Part shown: positions 1 to 10,919 of the stretch, in pieces | Layout of the letters: the number at the start of each line of letters is the position of its first letter | Position numbering within the stretch: the stretch's first letter is position 1 | Origin: Saxidomus purpurata | Taxonomy: Eukaryota; Mollusca; Bivalvia; Venerida; Veneridae | Direction of reading: 5' to 3' | Assembly (NCBI GenBank): GCA_022818135.1 | Contig: JAFMSR010000007.1 | Span: 6,183,672-6,247,671, forward strand | Length of the DNA: 64,000 nucleotides | The notes under the pieces: generated by a model | What the model saw: the letters and a program-made list of their open reading frames with translations, nothing else | What the model was told of the DNA's origin: nothing | Databases searched by the model: none | Made by a program: the position numbers and the translations under genes

Positions 1-500
1 TTATGTTAAAAGGGTGTGTTATCATGTCCACTTATCATGTGATCTTGTCTATACAGCGTGTGATTATGTCAAATGGCCGTGTTGATTTGTCAATATGTGG
101 TGTTGACTTGTCCACTATGCGTCTTATTATGTCAAACAAACGTGTCATTATGTTAAAAGAGCGTGTTATCATGTCCACTAATCATGTGATCTTGTCTATA
201 CAGCGTGTGATTATGTCATATAGCCGTGTTGATTTGTCAATATGAGGTGTTGATTTGTCCACTATGCGTCTTATTATGTCAAACAAACGTGTCATTATGT
301 TAAAAGGGGGTGTTGTCATGTCCACTAATCATGTGATATTGTCTATACAGCGTGTGATTATGTCAAATGGCCCTGTTGATTTGTCAATGTGTGGTGTTGA
401 CTTGTCCACTATGCGGCTTATTATGTCAAACAAACGTGTCATTATGTCAAAAGGGTGTGTTGACTTGTGCACCCAACGTCTTATCATGTTCACTATTGGC
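1..500 (+). repeat. 147-bp tandem repeat, left arm (plus orientation)
   Basis: About 3.4 copies of a 147-bp unit; ATGTTAAAAG recurs at 3, 150 and 297, exactly 147 bases apart. Each unit divides into seven 21-bp subunits sharing the pattern cgtgTnATnaTGTCnannnn. The array runs off the left edge of the window. Because 21 is divisible by 3, one frame stays open and reads as a degenerate heptapeptide (xV[I/D][M/L]Sxx). I read this as a by-product of the repeat, not as a gene. Confidence 0.95.
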
Positions 501-636
501 TGATCTTGTTAAATCGATATGTTGTCTTGTTCATTTGGCATGGTGTTGTCCAAGATGTAGTGGCGCGAAACCTCAAAGATGGCGGATGACTTGCAAGAGA
601 TTCTGAGCTAGATGACATATTAAGATACGGTATTAA
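501..636. other. Unique spacer at the centre of the inverted 147-bp arrays
   Basis: Non-repetitive DNA between the two opposed arrays. It holds a short GC-richer patch with GCGCGAAACC and AAAGATGGCGGATGAC (around 563-590). The latter overlaps an ATG at 579 that opens a ten-codon frame (MADDLQEILS) ending at TAG 609-611. The AAGATGGCGG string resembles the YY1 core motif often found at metazoan start sites. Function is unknown. Confidence 0.6.
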
Positions 637-1835
637 CAAGTCAACACCACACATTGACAAATCAACACAGCCATTTGACATAAACACACGCTGTATAGAC
701 AAGATCACATGATTAGTGGACATGATAACACGCCCTTTTAACATAATGACATGTTTGTTTGACATAATAAGACGCATAGTGGACAAGTCAACACCACATA
801 TTGACAAATCAACACGGCCATTTGACATAATCACACGCTGTATAGACAAGATCACATGATTATTGGACATGATAACACGCTCTTTTAACATAATGACACG
901 TTTGTTTGACATAATAAGACGCATAGTGGACAAGTCAACACCACATATTGACAAATCAACACGGCTATTTGACATAATCACACGCTGTATAGACAAGATC
1001 ACATGATTAGTGGACATGATAACACGCTTCTTTTTAACATAATGACACGTTTGTTTGACATAATAAGACGCATAGTGGACAAGTCAACACCACATATTGA
1101 CAAATCAACACGGCTATTTGACATAATCACACGCTGTTTAGACAAGATCACATGATTAGTGGACATGATAACACGCTCTTTTTAACATAATGACACGTTT
1201 GTTTGACATAATAAGACGCACAGTGGACAAGTCAACACCACATATTGACAAATCAACACGGCCATTTGACATAATCACACGCTGTATAGACAAGATCACA
1301 TGGTTAGTGGACATGATAGCACGCTTCTTTTTAACATAATGACACGTTTGTTTGACATAATAAGACGCACAGTGGACAAGTCAACACCACAGATTGACAA
1401 ATCAACACGGCCATTTGACATAATCACACGCTGTATAGACAAGATAACATGATAAGTGGACATGATAACACACTCTTTTAACATAATGACACGTTTGTTT
1501 GACATAATAAGACGCATAGTGGACAAGTCAACCCCTCATATTGACAAATCAACACTGCTATTTGACATAACCACACGCTGTATAGACAAGATCACATGAT
1601 TAGTGGACATGATAATACTCTCTTTTAACATAATGACACGTTTGTTTGACATAATAAGACGCATAGTGGACAAGTCAACACCACAGATTGACAAATCAAC
1701 ACGGCCATTTGACATAATCACACGCTGTATGAGAAGTTCACATGATTCGTGGACATGATGACACGTCTTCCTGACACAATACGCAACAATTTGACATAAT
1801 AAGACACGGGGTGGACAAGACAAAATAAATATGAC
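637..1835 (-). repeat. 147-bp tandem repeat, right arm (minus orientation)
   Basis: About eight copies of the same unit as at 1-500, in reverse complement. The GACAAGTCAACACC landmark recurs at about 782, 929, 1078, 1226, 1375, 1522 and 1669: spacings 147, 149, 148, 149, 147, 147. The 1-2 bp excesses come from longer T runs (CTTCTTTTTAAC) and break the open frame in those copies. The array decays after 1730. With the left arm it forms a large inverted repeat that could fold back on itself. Confidence 0.95.
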
Positions 1836-2024
1836 AACATCAGACAGCTGTGGCGTTCACATTGGCTTTAAAATGTTATTCGTTGGTGAAAACCGATGGT
1901 AACTGTCGTTCTACATCACATTTGAGTTTCGGTTCTTAGTCAATGGGTCAAATCAAAATATGAATATGCAGATAATGTACATAATTAAAATTTGTTTAGA
2001 AGCTAAGTTTTTACTTCAAAATGT

Positions 2025-2215
2025 TCATTGAAATTTGAAAACCGAAGGTTTTTCCTTCATCCAATTAAATTTCATTCTCTTTGAAAATAGGTCATTTAAA
2101 TACCCGCTTTCTCCTCTGGAAGGCTGTCTGTTTTCATGATGTTTCTTTATCATATCAAGTTCCCGTTTAGCAGAATTCACAAGATCTTTGCTTATACAAT
2201 TTCCATAGTTATTGT
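2025..2215 (-). CDS. Terminal exon (exon 5 of those found) of an unrecognised minus-strand gene
   Basis: The acceptor is excellent on the minus strand: a long T/C tract, then CTCTCCAG at 2216-2223. The exon enters in phase 1 (G from the previous exon + AC gives Asp), encodes 62 further residues and ends at TGA 2027-2025. The peptide is charged and probably helical in the middle (ELDMIKKHHENRQ) and ends in a basic/aromatic tail (MKFNWMKEKPSVFKFQ). I do not recognise the family. No clear AATAAA follows on the minus strand before the 147-bp arrays start about 190 bases downstream. Fit of phase with the 32-nt exon at 6338-6369 is the main support. Confidence 0.72.
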
Positions 2216-2379
2216 CTGGAGAGAAAAAAAAACAGTCACAGTAGTCTGACTTTAAAGAGCATAACATCGAATGTTCCCCGATGCATCACTAGCACGCATC
2301 ATCTGTTCTCGCTGATCAAACCTAGCAAGTAAAGTTTACAAGTTTAACAACAAAATGAATCAATGGGAGATATACGACA

Positions 2380-4020
2380 AGGGGTCATAGGGGACTAAGT
2401 TATTGCTAATGAAGTCGATGGTTGCTAACGATATAAATGCTTGATAGGGAAAGTCACTTGTTGCTAATGAAGTCATTGTTCACTAAGGAAGTCACTGGTT
2501 GCTAGGAGAATTCACTGGTTGTTAGGAGAATAAGATATTGCTAAGGAAGTCAGTGGTTGCTCAGGAAGTTACTTGTGGAAAGGCGAAGTAACCGGTTGCT
2601 AGGGAACCCAGTCACTGGTTGCTAGGGAAACTCAGAAACTGGTTGCTAGGGGATAAAGTTGTTGTTAAGACAGTCAGTGGTAGCTAAGGAAGTCACTTGC
2701 TGCTTAGAAACTCATTGATTGCTGTCGAAACTCACTAATTGTTTGGAGACTAAGTTTTTGCTAAGGAAGTCAATTGTTGATAGGAAAAGTCACAAGTTGC
2801 TTAGTAAGTCTTCGATCGGTTTATAACGAAATCAGTTTTTTTTTGTCATAGGGGACTTAGTTGTTGCTAAAGAAGTCGATGGTTGCTATCGATATAAATG
2901 CTTGATAGGGAAAGTCACTTGTTGCTAAGGAAGTCATTGTTTACTAAGGAAGTCACTGGTTGCTACGGGAATTCACTGGTTGCTAGGAGAAAAAGTTATT
3001 GCTTAGGAAGTCAGTGGTTGCTCAGGAAGTTACTTGTGGAAAGGCGAAGTAACCGGTTGCTTGGATAGTCACGTAAATTTTGCTAAGGGAGTTCAGTAAT
3101 TGGTTGCAATGTGACAAAGTTGTCCTAGGAATTCAATGGTTGCTAACGAAGTCAATTGTTCCTAGGGGGACTAAGTGGGAGGTAAGGAAATAACTTTTTC
3201 CTATAGGAAGTCACTGGCTGCTTAGAAAGTCATTAATTGCTGTCGAAACTCACTAATTATTAGGATACTCAGTGTTTGCTAAGGAAGTCAATTGTTTGTA
3301 AAGAAGTCACTGGCTATTAGTAAATGTCAAAAGTTGCTTAGGACGTCTTGTCAGTTGTTGCTAGGGGACTTCACTGGTTGCTATGAGACAGGGTTGCACT
3401 AAGGAATTTAATGGCTGCTTACAAAGTCATTTGTTCCTAGGGGGCTAAGTTTTTGCTGAGGAAGTCAATGACTGCTAGGGAAAGTCACTGGTTTCTAAAG
3501 AATTAATTGGTTACTTAAAAGTCACTTATTGCTGAGGGAATTCTCTGGTTGTTAGAAGACTTGGTTATTGCCTTGAAGTTACTGGTTGCTACGGAAATAA
3601 CTTGTTGAAAGACGAAGGAACTGGTTGCTTAGGAAGTCACGTCACCTTTGCTAGGGGAAATCTGTCACTGATTGCTATGTGACAAAGTTGCTTAGGTAGT
3701 CATTGATTGCTAGAGAAACTCACTAATTGTTAGGAGACAAGGATTTTGCTGAGGAAGTCAGTGGTTGGCAAGGAAGTCACTGGTTGCTAGGGAAACTCAC
3801 TGGTTGCTAGGAGACTAAGTTGTTGCTATAGAAATCAATGATTGCTAAGAAAGTCACTTGTTCTTAAGGGAAGTCACTAGTAGATAAGGTTGCATTGATT
3901 GGTTGCTATAGGAAGTCACTGATTGCTATGGAAGTCACTGGTGACTAAAGAAGTATGTGGTTGCTAGGAATGAAGCTTGTGGCTTTTAGGATCTCACTGG
4001 AAGCTAGGTGTAATTCCCAT
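2380..4020 (+). repeat. Degenerate ~20-bp minisatellite (GGAAGTCACTGGTTGCTAG)
   Basis: Dozens of diverged copies of a roughly 19-21 bp unit with consensus near GGAAGTCACTGGTTGCTAG fill 1.6 kb. A higher-order copy is visible: the stretch starting CATAGGGGACTAAGTT at 2386 recurs, diverged, from 2847 for about 210 bp (offset 461). The array lies inside the 4.1-kb last intron of the minus-strand gene. No coding potential is seen. Confidence 0.9.
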
Positions 4021-5275
4021 AATTTTATATACAGACAAGGGATCCCCGGGACCTGTTAAATTTTGACCCAAGGGATATGATCTGAACACTTGGTAGTGGT
4101 CCACCATATAATGCTTCATACTAAATATCTAAGCTCTCTACCTTTTTATCTTGAAGAAGAAGATTTTTAAAGGTTTTCGTAATATATAAGTTTATGTAAA
4201 ACAAGCATCCCCCGGCCGTGCCATTATTGAACCAAGGTGCAAGATTTGAACCAACTTCATAGAGGTCTACAAGACAATGCTACATACTAAATATGTAAGC
4301 TGTAGGCCTTGTGCTTTTGGAGAATATTTTTAAACTTTTACTGTACTAGTGAATTAAGGGCAACTGACCCCGGTTTAAACAAATTTGGTAGAGGTCTACT
4401 AGACATTGCCACAGATTAAATATCCAAGCCTTAGGCCTTTTGGTTTCGGCTAAGGCCAGTTTTACGTTATTTCTGTGTAAGTCTATATGGAAACTAGTGA
4501 CCCCAGGGCATGATTTGACCAAACTTGGAAGCAGTCCACTAGACAACAATCTAAGCTCTGCAGCTTGTGCTTTTGGAGAAAATTTTTTTTATAAGTCTGT
4601 GTAAAAAAGTGAACCCGGGCGGGGCCAGTTTTGATCCTAGGGAAAAGATTTGAACAAGCTCGGTAGAGGTCCACTAGACAATATAACAAACCAAGTATTG
4701 AAGCTTTTAGAGAAGAAGATTTCTAAACATTTTTCTTTTTTAACTCTAAGTAACACAAGTGACCCCCGGACGGGGCCAATACTGACCCCCGGGACAAGAT
4801 AGGAACTTTTGTAGAGGCCCACTAAGCGATACTTCATGCCAAATATCTAAGCTCTGGTCCGTGTGCTTTCAGAGAAGAAGAATTTTAAAGTTTTTCAAAA
4901 AAACAAAGTTTAGCCGAGGTCAACTTAGAAATGCTATATACCAAATATCTAAGCTTTCACCTTTGTGGTTTCAGGGAAGATTTTTACAAGATTTTTCTCT
5001 GCCAGCATAGGTAAAATCTAAGACCCCCACAGGCGGGGTCAATTTTGACCCGGAGGTCATGATGTGATTCAGGGAAGAAGATTTAAGAATGCCGTTTCAT
5101 TGCCATGGCAACAAAAGTTCTTCATGAAATAGAATTCTTTGAACATGTTTTGTAGAAATTCATGAATGGGACTCTGCCAAGTTTTAATATATTTGACCTA
5201 GTACTTTCAGAGGGTTTGCCATTTGAAGCAAATGTGAACGACTGAAGGACGCCGGACATCCAACCATCCTAAAAA
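4020..5275 (+). repeat. Degenerate 130-160-bp tandem repeat of molluscan dispersed type
   Basis: About seven diverged copies share GACCCCnGGG..AAGATTTGAACAAACTTGGTAGAGGTCCACTAGACAATGCTACATACCAAATATCTAAGC and a following TTTCAGAGAAGAAGATTTTTAAA block (described as a composite; individual copies differ). The GACCC landmarks fall near 4067, 4230, 4360, 4500, 4632, 4784 and 5047. The tail (5200-5275) reads into GGACGCCGGACATCC, a sequence typical of the end of dispersed repeats in bivalve genomes. Short open frames here are repeat artefacts. Confidence 0.85.
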
Positions 5276-6337
5276 CCTCCTAGGCTAAAAATTGAACAAA
5301 TAAGCTCTAGAGTTCTTTGACTTCCTCCCAATATCTCCAGTGATTGCTTGAAGAAACAAATAAATCTATTTGATAGTGTGTAATAAAACAACCAGGCAAA
5401 GTAGAGTTAAGGTTCTTCGACATTTTAGTTATTTTCAAATGTTGTTTAAGTTATCTTACAGGCATGCGCAATAGAATAACAGCGGTGGATACCTTTCAAG
5501 GTTACTGACTTGTAACCACCAAGCCTCTAACTGATTTGGGGTCATTGATTGTAAGCTACTGATAAATAGGCCTACTTAGTGACCTACTTCATTTTTTGGT
5601 CATGGTTTTTTAGAAGTCCATGTTTTCCAAATATAATGAGAATAATAAGAACGTTTGAAACTTTTGGCCGATTGTTCGTTTGCTTATATCAGGCGCTATC
5701 TTTAATGGACGTACCATTTCTCGTTCGTACGACGAGTATGATTCATTAAATGGGTGCAATAATATTTCTATTTGAGCGGATTCCATGGTGAAGGGTTAAT
5801 ACGTTGGAACATGGTATAGGAGAGATAGATTTCTTACTAGTATTAAGATATTTGTAATGATAAAGTATTATACATGACGATGATTGTATTTGTTATGAAG
5901 AATTACTAGCAAGGTAAACCTCCAAACTATCAAGTTTTCTATGAAGTCTCTGTGAAATGTTATGCGAACAGATCAAATTTAAAACTCCTACCTGGGACGT
6001 CTTTGGTTGGCATCAGTGACAATAAATGGTCACGTGATTTTGCAGAAATCTGACGACTTTGCCGAAATATTGTGATGCTGGATTCTCGAAGCAGTCGATT
6101 GTCTGTATAATATGTGCAATCCCTTCCCTTTCGCCTACAATATTCGGGTGTATTATCAACAAATTCGGCATTGACTTTAACATACTCAGTAAAGATGTGA
6201 AATCTTATTTCTGCTGTTCAGACAACTTTTGAGAACATTTATCTGACAAGGAAGACAAAAAATGTCCATTTGGAGTGTTTCTTATTTAGGTGATATCCTT
6301 AGCGGATGTTGTGCTTACTGAGAGATTTGCGACTTAC
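5276..6337. other. Intron sequence, no gene seen
   Basis: AT-rich sequence between the tandem arrays and the 32-nt exon. A short palindrome CTCGTTCGTACGACGAG lies near 5722. No convincing exon was found in it. Confidence 0.5.
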
Positions 6338-6369
6338 CAGAAAAACAGTAAACAACGTCAAATGAGGGA
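6338..6369 (-). CDS. 32-nt micro-exon (exon 4) of the unrecognised minus-strand gene
   Basis: On the minus strand the acceptor CATCTCACAG precedes TCCC... and the donor is CTG|GTAAGTCGC, close to the metazoan consensus. Length is 32 nt: one base completes an AG|T serine codon from the previous exon, ten codons follow (PSFDVVYCFS), and a final G joins AC of the last exon to give Asp. Without this exon, joining 6499 directly to 2215 would hit an immediate stop (AGA CAA TAA). It restores the frame exactly, which is strong evidence despite its size. Confidence 0.7.
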
Positions 6370-6498
6370 CTGTGAGATGTGTATTCCCAAACACAGGAAA
6401 TGAAATCTTGAAATTAAAAAATATTCAATTAAGACGTAAAAATAATATGTCGTATGTGATAAGATAGCATATATAAAACAGGGAAGTGAAGAGCAAAC

Positions 6499-6607
6499 CT
6501 TAAATACGCTTCTAACTGTTTCATTTTCTTTTGTTCCAAATTGTCTTCTTTGTCGTCTGGCAAAAATACTGTAAGTTTTAGTTTTCTCTTTATGCCTTTA
6601 GTGGTGC
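6499..6607 (-). CDS. Exon 3 of the unrecognised minus-strand gene
   Basis: Acceptor TTTGTTTTTCATAG, then GCACCACTAAAG; donor TTTAAG|GTTTGC, a weaker but valid GT site. The 109-nt exon enters in phase 1 and leaves in phase 2, encoding 35 full codons. The peptide is Lys/Leu-rich then acidic (KRKLKLTVFLPDDKEDNLEQ), with a probable helix at its end. The intron to the micro-exon is only 129 nt. No family recognised. Confidence 0.72.
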
Positions 6608-7386
6608 CTATGAAAAACAAATTACATTTCCTATCATTTTCAAGTTAATGTCGGTCTTGTCTCGACTTCATCATTTATTGAGATACTGGTGTATCAGCCG
6701 TTAATCGCTTTTCTCTCGACACCGCTGATCAAGTTATGTACATAATATTTTGGGGAAAAGTACACGAGTCTGCAGTTCATTTTCAATAATGTGACAGTGA
6801 TGTCATAGATATATGTCAGGGGCGTAGTCGAGCAAATACAAATTGTAGGCACAGAGTGTCTGTCGGGGAATGCTCCATCACAAAAAAATGAGATTCTATA
6901 TCGAATGAAAAATTTATCCAATACAGAGTGCATCGATTTCATAATAATTCTATAATGTACCAAAATATCAATTTGAAACCGATAGACGTTTCACATTAAC
7001 TGATGTGTAATTTAGAAAGTAATTACCTATAGTACATAACGTGCATGTAGAAAACCTGTTTTACCGAAAATGGTTGTTGTTATTTTCAAAGAATATTCAA
7101 ATTGTTAAAATTCTTAAAACACTTTTATAAACTGGCTAATACAACAAGAAAACAGAGTGGATAAAAAATTTGAAATAAAAAATGCAGGATCAACAGAAGT
7201 AATGTGTTGACTATGTGTGTGTATACGTGAATAGCCAAAACTGGTCGAAGACATGGTAAGAACTGAGCAATTCAGTGACAATATGTACTTTAGTGCACTG
7301 GCTGGCTGCCAAACTTGGCCGAAAGAGTATGATTAGTAAACTTTTCTTCCTTTTTTGGTGCTACACAATAATACAGCCAATGTTAA

Positions 7387-7921
7387 AGGTCCATTACTAA
7401 CACCAAATCGAATTTTCTTTTTAATCTGGAATTGTTACAGGGAAATAATGTTTGAAACTGGCATCTTAAACTTTACAATAGCCGCGGAGTATTTCCCTGT
7501 TTGAAATACTGCTGGAGAAATAAATGAATGTTTTTTTATTTCCTTAGATTGACCTGGGTGGTCTTTTTGTCCTACTTTCGCATTAGTGCATGTTGTAAAC
7601 TGTCTGAGATATACTTTGCACATCATTGGAAGTCATGTTCTTCAATTATAATTTAAATTAGGCATGTTTATTATTGTACAACCTATTTACAGCCTCTCTC
7701 TGTGAGACTTCTGGAAACTTACAAAGATATTTGAAATCTGAAAAACCTACTTTCGTTTTTGAAAAGGCAAAAAATAATGTAGTATTTATTTCGTTAAACT
7801 CAAATTTTGAACACAATATTCACATTCGATACAATGTGTCCATATTTTACCTTCTGAGAAGACGCCATACGTTACAATTCCAGATTTAAGGAAAATTCGA
7901 TTTGGTGTTTGTAATGGACCT
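7387..7921. mobile_element. 535-bp MITE with ~50-bp inverted ends and TTAA/CTAA flanks
   Basis: The left end AGGTCCATTACTAACACC (7387) and the reverse complement of the right end AGGTCCATTACAAACACC match and stay matched through AAATCGAATTTTC and TCTGGAATTGT, about 50 bp in all. Flanks are TTAA (7383-7386) and CTAA (7922-7925), consistent with a decayed TTAA duplication as made by piggyBac-like transposases. No transposase frame exists inside. It sits in an intron of the minus-strand gene and shares its end sequence with the element at 12476-12804. Confidence 0.85.
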
Positions 7922-8030
7922 CTAATTTGGCAAAATTTCTTACACTCGGTGGGCGGCAACAACTCCGATGGATCTAGATTTTTTTTATCAAACTTGAACG
8001 ATATATTAGCAAGTACACATTAATTAACTA

Positions 8031-8078
8031 ATCTGGTGACAACCGGATAAACTATTCTGGTGACAACCGGAGAAATAT
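8031..8078. repeat. Two-copy direct repeat CTGGTGACAACCGGA
   Basis: CTGGTGACAACCGGA occurs twice, 24 bp apart, with similar flanks (AAACTATT / GAAATATT). Confidence 0.8.
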
Positions 8079-8433
8079 TCGAATAAGTGAGCGGATTCCA
8101 CCTAGTTAAAGGTCATATTGAACGTCTCGTCTCTAGAAACCGGCGTATTACAAAACATAGTTTATTCATTTCATTTGGCTTTCAAATGTATATATTAATG
8201 CATTAGAGTTTACAAAAGTTACCATGCAACTCACGAGTTTATTTATATTTAAGTGCTTCAAGATTTACAAACGTTCATAATCTATTAATCTATACGCTTT
8301 TTAGTTGATTCAACAATGCTGCAATGTACTCCAAAAATAGACTGTTAAACGTTTCAAGAGGACTTCCTCGAATTTTTTATTCGTTGATAAGATTTTAAGT
8401 AGAACTTTTCTAAACTTCCTTACTCAGTAATGA

Positions 8434-8477
8434 TCTGGTTTCCGGTATATAAATGGTCTGGTTTCCGGTATATAAAT
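8434..8477. repeat. Two-copy 21-bp direct repeat
   Basis: A 21-bp string beginning TCTGGTTTCCGGTATATAAA at 8434 is repeated exactly at 8457, separated by two bases. Both copies contain a TATA-like TATATAAA, but no gene start is evident nearby. Confidence 0.9.
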
Positions 8478-8494
8478 TTTCTCTGACAGATCGA

Positions 8495-8600
8495 TTCTTT
8501 GGCTCAGTAGTTGGACCGCTGGTTTAGCAAACTACTTATGATCCAGGCGGTATGAGTACGAATTGCACCCACAGATGGTCTATTTAAATGCATTAACTTG
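8495..8600 (+). mobile_element. Decayed tRNA-derived SINE (plus)
   Basis: TTGGCTCAGTAGTTGGACCGCTGG resembles a tRNA 5' half with an A box, followed about 35 bp later by GGTATGAGTACGAATTGC, a degraded B box. The cloverleaf is broken and it is not a functional tRNA gene. It is probably a SINE relic. Confidence 0.55.
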
Positions 8601-9011
8601 TACAGTTATATAAATATTCTCCATGTGTAACAATTACATGTACTTCAGAATCTTCTGCATCGAGTTGATGCAGTGCATCAATGTTTTTCTTGTATACTCT
8701 GTTTTATCATTATCTTTTCCTGTAATGTAGACATTGTGCATTGAGCTACAATGTACGCCCGGGCCTGCTGTGCCTTATAGCGACTACGCCCCTGTATGTG
8801 TAAACTTAAAAGTTTGCAATCATTCCAAGAAAAGGCAGATGCAGGAAAGATATATTCCTTACATGACTCAATTGAATATGCAAAGTAATATTGGCTACTG
8901 TCGCATTATCCTAAATTAACATTTTTGATTTTGTCATACGAATTGGGTATACAGATGTATTAACTTAAGTATGTTGTTAAACAGTCTAATGTATTAAAGA
9001 AAGTTACCTAC

Positions 9012-9181
9012 CAGTAGAAACGTTTTCAGTTCCATGCAAATCTCTTTCTATACGTTTGCAGTTAATGTCAGGCATATGCGGGGTCTTTCCATTTTTCTCT
9101 TTTTCCTTCTTTGTTTTCCCATTCTTGTTTTTCTTTGGCTTAGCTAAAGTTGAGCAACAAATCTTAACATATTGTTTATTT
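9012..9181 (-). CDS. Exon 2 of the unrecognised minus-strand gene (Lys-rich linker)
   Basis: Acceptor ACTTATATTTGTAG, then AAATAAACAATATG; donor ACTG|GTAGGT. The 170-nt exon takes A as the third base of an Arg codon (CG|A), encodes 56 codons and leaves in phase 1, completing GGC with the next exon. It starts with a Cys pair (YVKICCSTL), followed by a very basic stretch (KPKKNKNGKTKKEKEKNGK) and a segment with one more Cys (INCKRIERD). The basic run could be a linker or a nuclear-type signal; this is undetermined. An alternative acceptor (CAACTTTAG) lies 13 codons further in. Confidence 0.7.
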
Positions 9182-9215
9182 CTACAAATATAAGTTTTCA
9201 CAGTAGCATCGTAGC

Positions 9216-9640
9216 TGAATTGGCGTCTGAGGTATGAAGCTGGTTGCCAGTTGCCACTTGCTAAATCACCTTATTATCAGAATTTACATGAATAAAATCG
9301 AATTTGCATCTGACTGCCAATTCTTTTATATTCACATATTACAGACACAAGTCGAATTGGCATTTGGCTGCCAGTTGCCGATTCGTGAGGTTGAACGGAT
9401 TGTCTATTTGCATTGGCATCTGGAGTATGAAGTTGGTTGCCAGTTGCCAATTCACTTTTATTCATAATAACAGCTACAAGTTGATTTGGCATCTGGGTGC
9501 CAGTTGCCAGATGCCAATTCACCTTTCATTCAGATTTTGTCTCAGTATTTGGCTGATATTTGCAAGTGAAGACGAATTGGCAATAAGAATGTGAAGTTGG
9601 CTGTCAGCTGCCAGTTGAATCGGCATTTAATTGGCAACCG
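9216..9640. repeat. Degenerate tandem array rich in TTGGC/GCCAA
   Basis: Six or so diverged copies of GAATTGGCATCTGG..GCCAGTTGCCAATTC at about 9216, 9300, 9354, 9412, 9481 and 9573 (spacing 54-92 bp). Each copy is itself a partial palindrome (TTGGC...GCCAA), so overlapping open frames arise on both strands. These are not genes. The array lies in an intron of the minus-strand gene. Confidence 0.8.
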
Positions 9641-10919
9641 GCAACTTTCAGCTTATTTCACGCACATAATGTCGGGTTCTAATAGTAATAATAGGGTTCT
9701 TTTGCCTAAAATCGATGTCATATACGCGCAAATAGGGTATAACAAAGAAAGGAAATGATAAACACCCCTTGAAATACTGAAAAAAGGCTACCAAGAGATG
9801 GTCAAGCTTTTTAAATCAATGCAAACAAATTTTTTTTTTCAGTAAGACGTAAGCAAAATCACCCGGCATTAGTAAACTTAGGCACAATAGGAATATTTTA
9901 GTGTAAAAATGAACATTTTTGAGAAAAAATATTTTGACCTCACATTTGGTGTCTAAATTGACAAATTTTGTCATATGCCAAAATGGGGGTAGGGGTACAA
10001 AAATAGTCATTTCTCTAAAAACATTTAAGATATTTACATAATTCAAGCTGTATTACAAGAAGAATTGTTAGGATATAAAATTCATTAATAACTAGTTTCT
10101 TTTACAGTTCTTTGTTATAGACATATGCCGCCATATCTCAAAGCTCCTCGAAATCTAAAAAGACACATCATTTTGTCAGTTTTTATTGAATTTCTTTCTT
10201 ATATGCACATTGACCCCCATTTTTTATTTTTGCATTCTAAAACAAAGGTTTTAATCAAACTGTAGACAAAATATCTGAAAAAGCTTGTTATTCCTTTATC
10301 ATGAAATATTCATTTATCAAAAATTGAAAAAATGAAGTTTAGTAAAGTGGGTGGGGTAATAATAAGGAGCGTTATATTTATTCAGATGATGATAGAAATA
10401 CCACTACCTCTATTTTTTCATCCTAAAGTATAACATACTACATAAGAAAAGAAAGTGGTACCCAATTTGAAAAATACACCACATACATACACGTTTGTAA
10501 TACCAAAATTCTAGCTAATTCTGCATTAGCACCTTGATCTGATAGAAGATTAATATTGCGAAAAAGTTAAATCATTGACCAATCATTATTTTTCCAGAAA
10601 TTAACTTGCAATATGTTAGTCTCCATAAAAAACAGGGTCAATGAAATTTCTTGCTATTTTGAATTTCAGCAGTGACCCCCCATTCTCCACACCCGAGTGT
10701 AGCATTTTGGATCAAAAGTTAACCGTCGTTAACAGGCGGACCCACGTAAGAAGACTAGCAGCTTTTCTATCCACTGTATGTCGTAATAAAATATTTGAAA
10801 AATAATCGAAAATTAGAGGTTTATGAAAGTTCCGGTAAATTATACCATAAACGCTAAAGGTTACGGGTTTTATCTACATTTGATGTCACATGACCATAAT
10901 ATAACTACATTTAACGTAC
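9641..10919. other. Intron sequence, no gene seen
   Basis: AT-rich with several TGACCCCCC-like patches (about 10210, 10672) suggesting eroded dispersed repeats. No exon or element end could be delimited. Confidence 0.4.

Noticed and set aside
3..1823. Open frames of 76-174 codons encoding a heptapeptide repeat in the 147-bp arrays
   Set aside because: The frame is open only because the 21-bp subunit is a multiple of 3 and lacks stops. Several copies carry 1-2 bp indels or a TGA (244), and no start or splice context is conserved.
4346..4837. Overlapping minus-strand frames of 66-68 codons
   Set aside because: They lie wholly inside the 130-160-bp tandem repeat and differ in frame from copy to copy.
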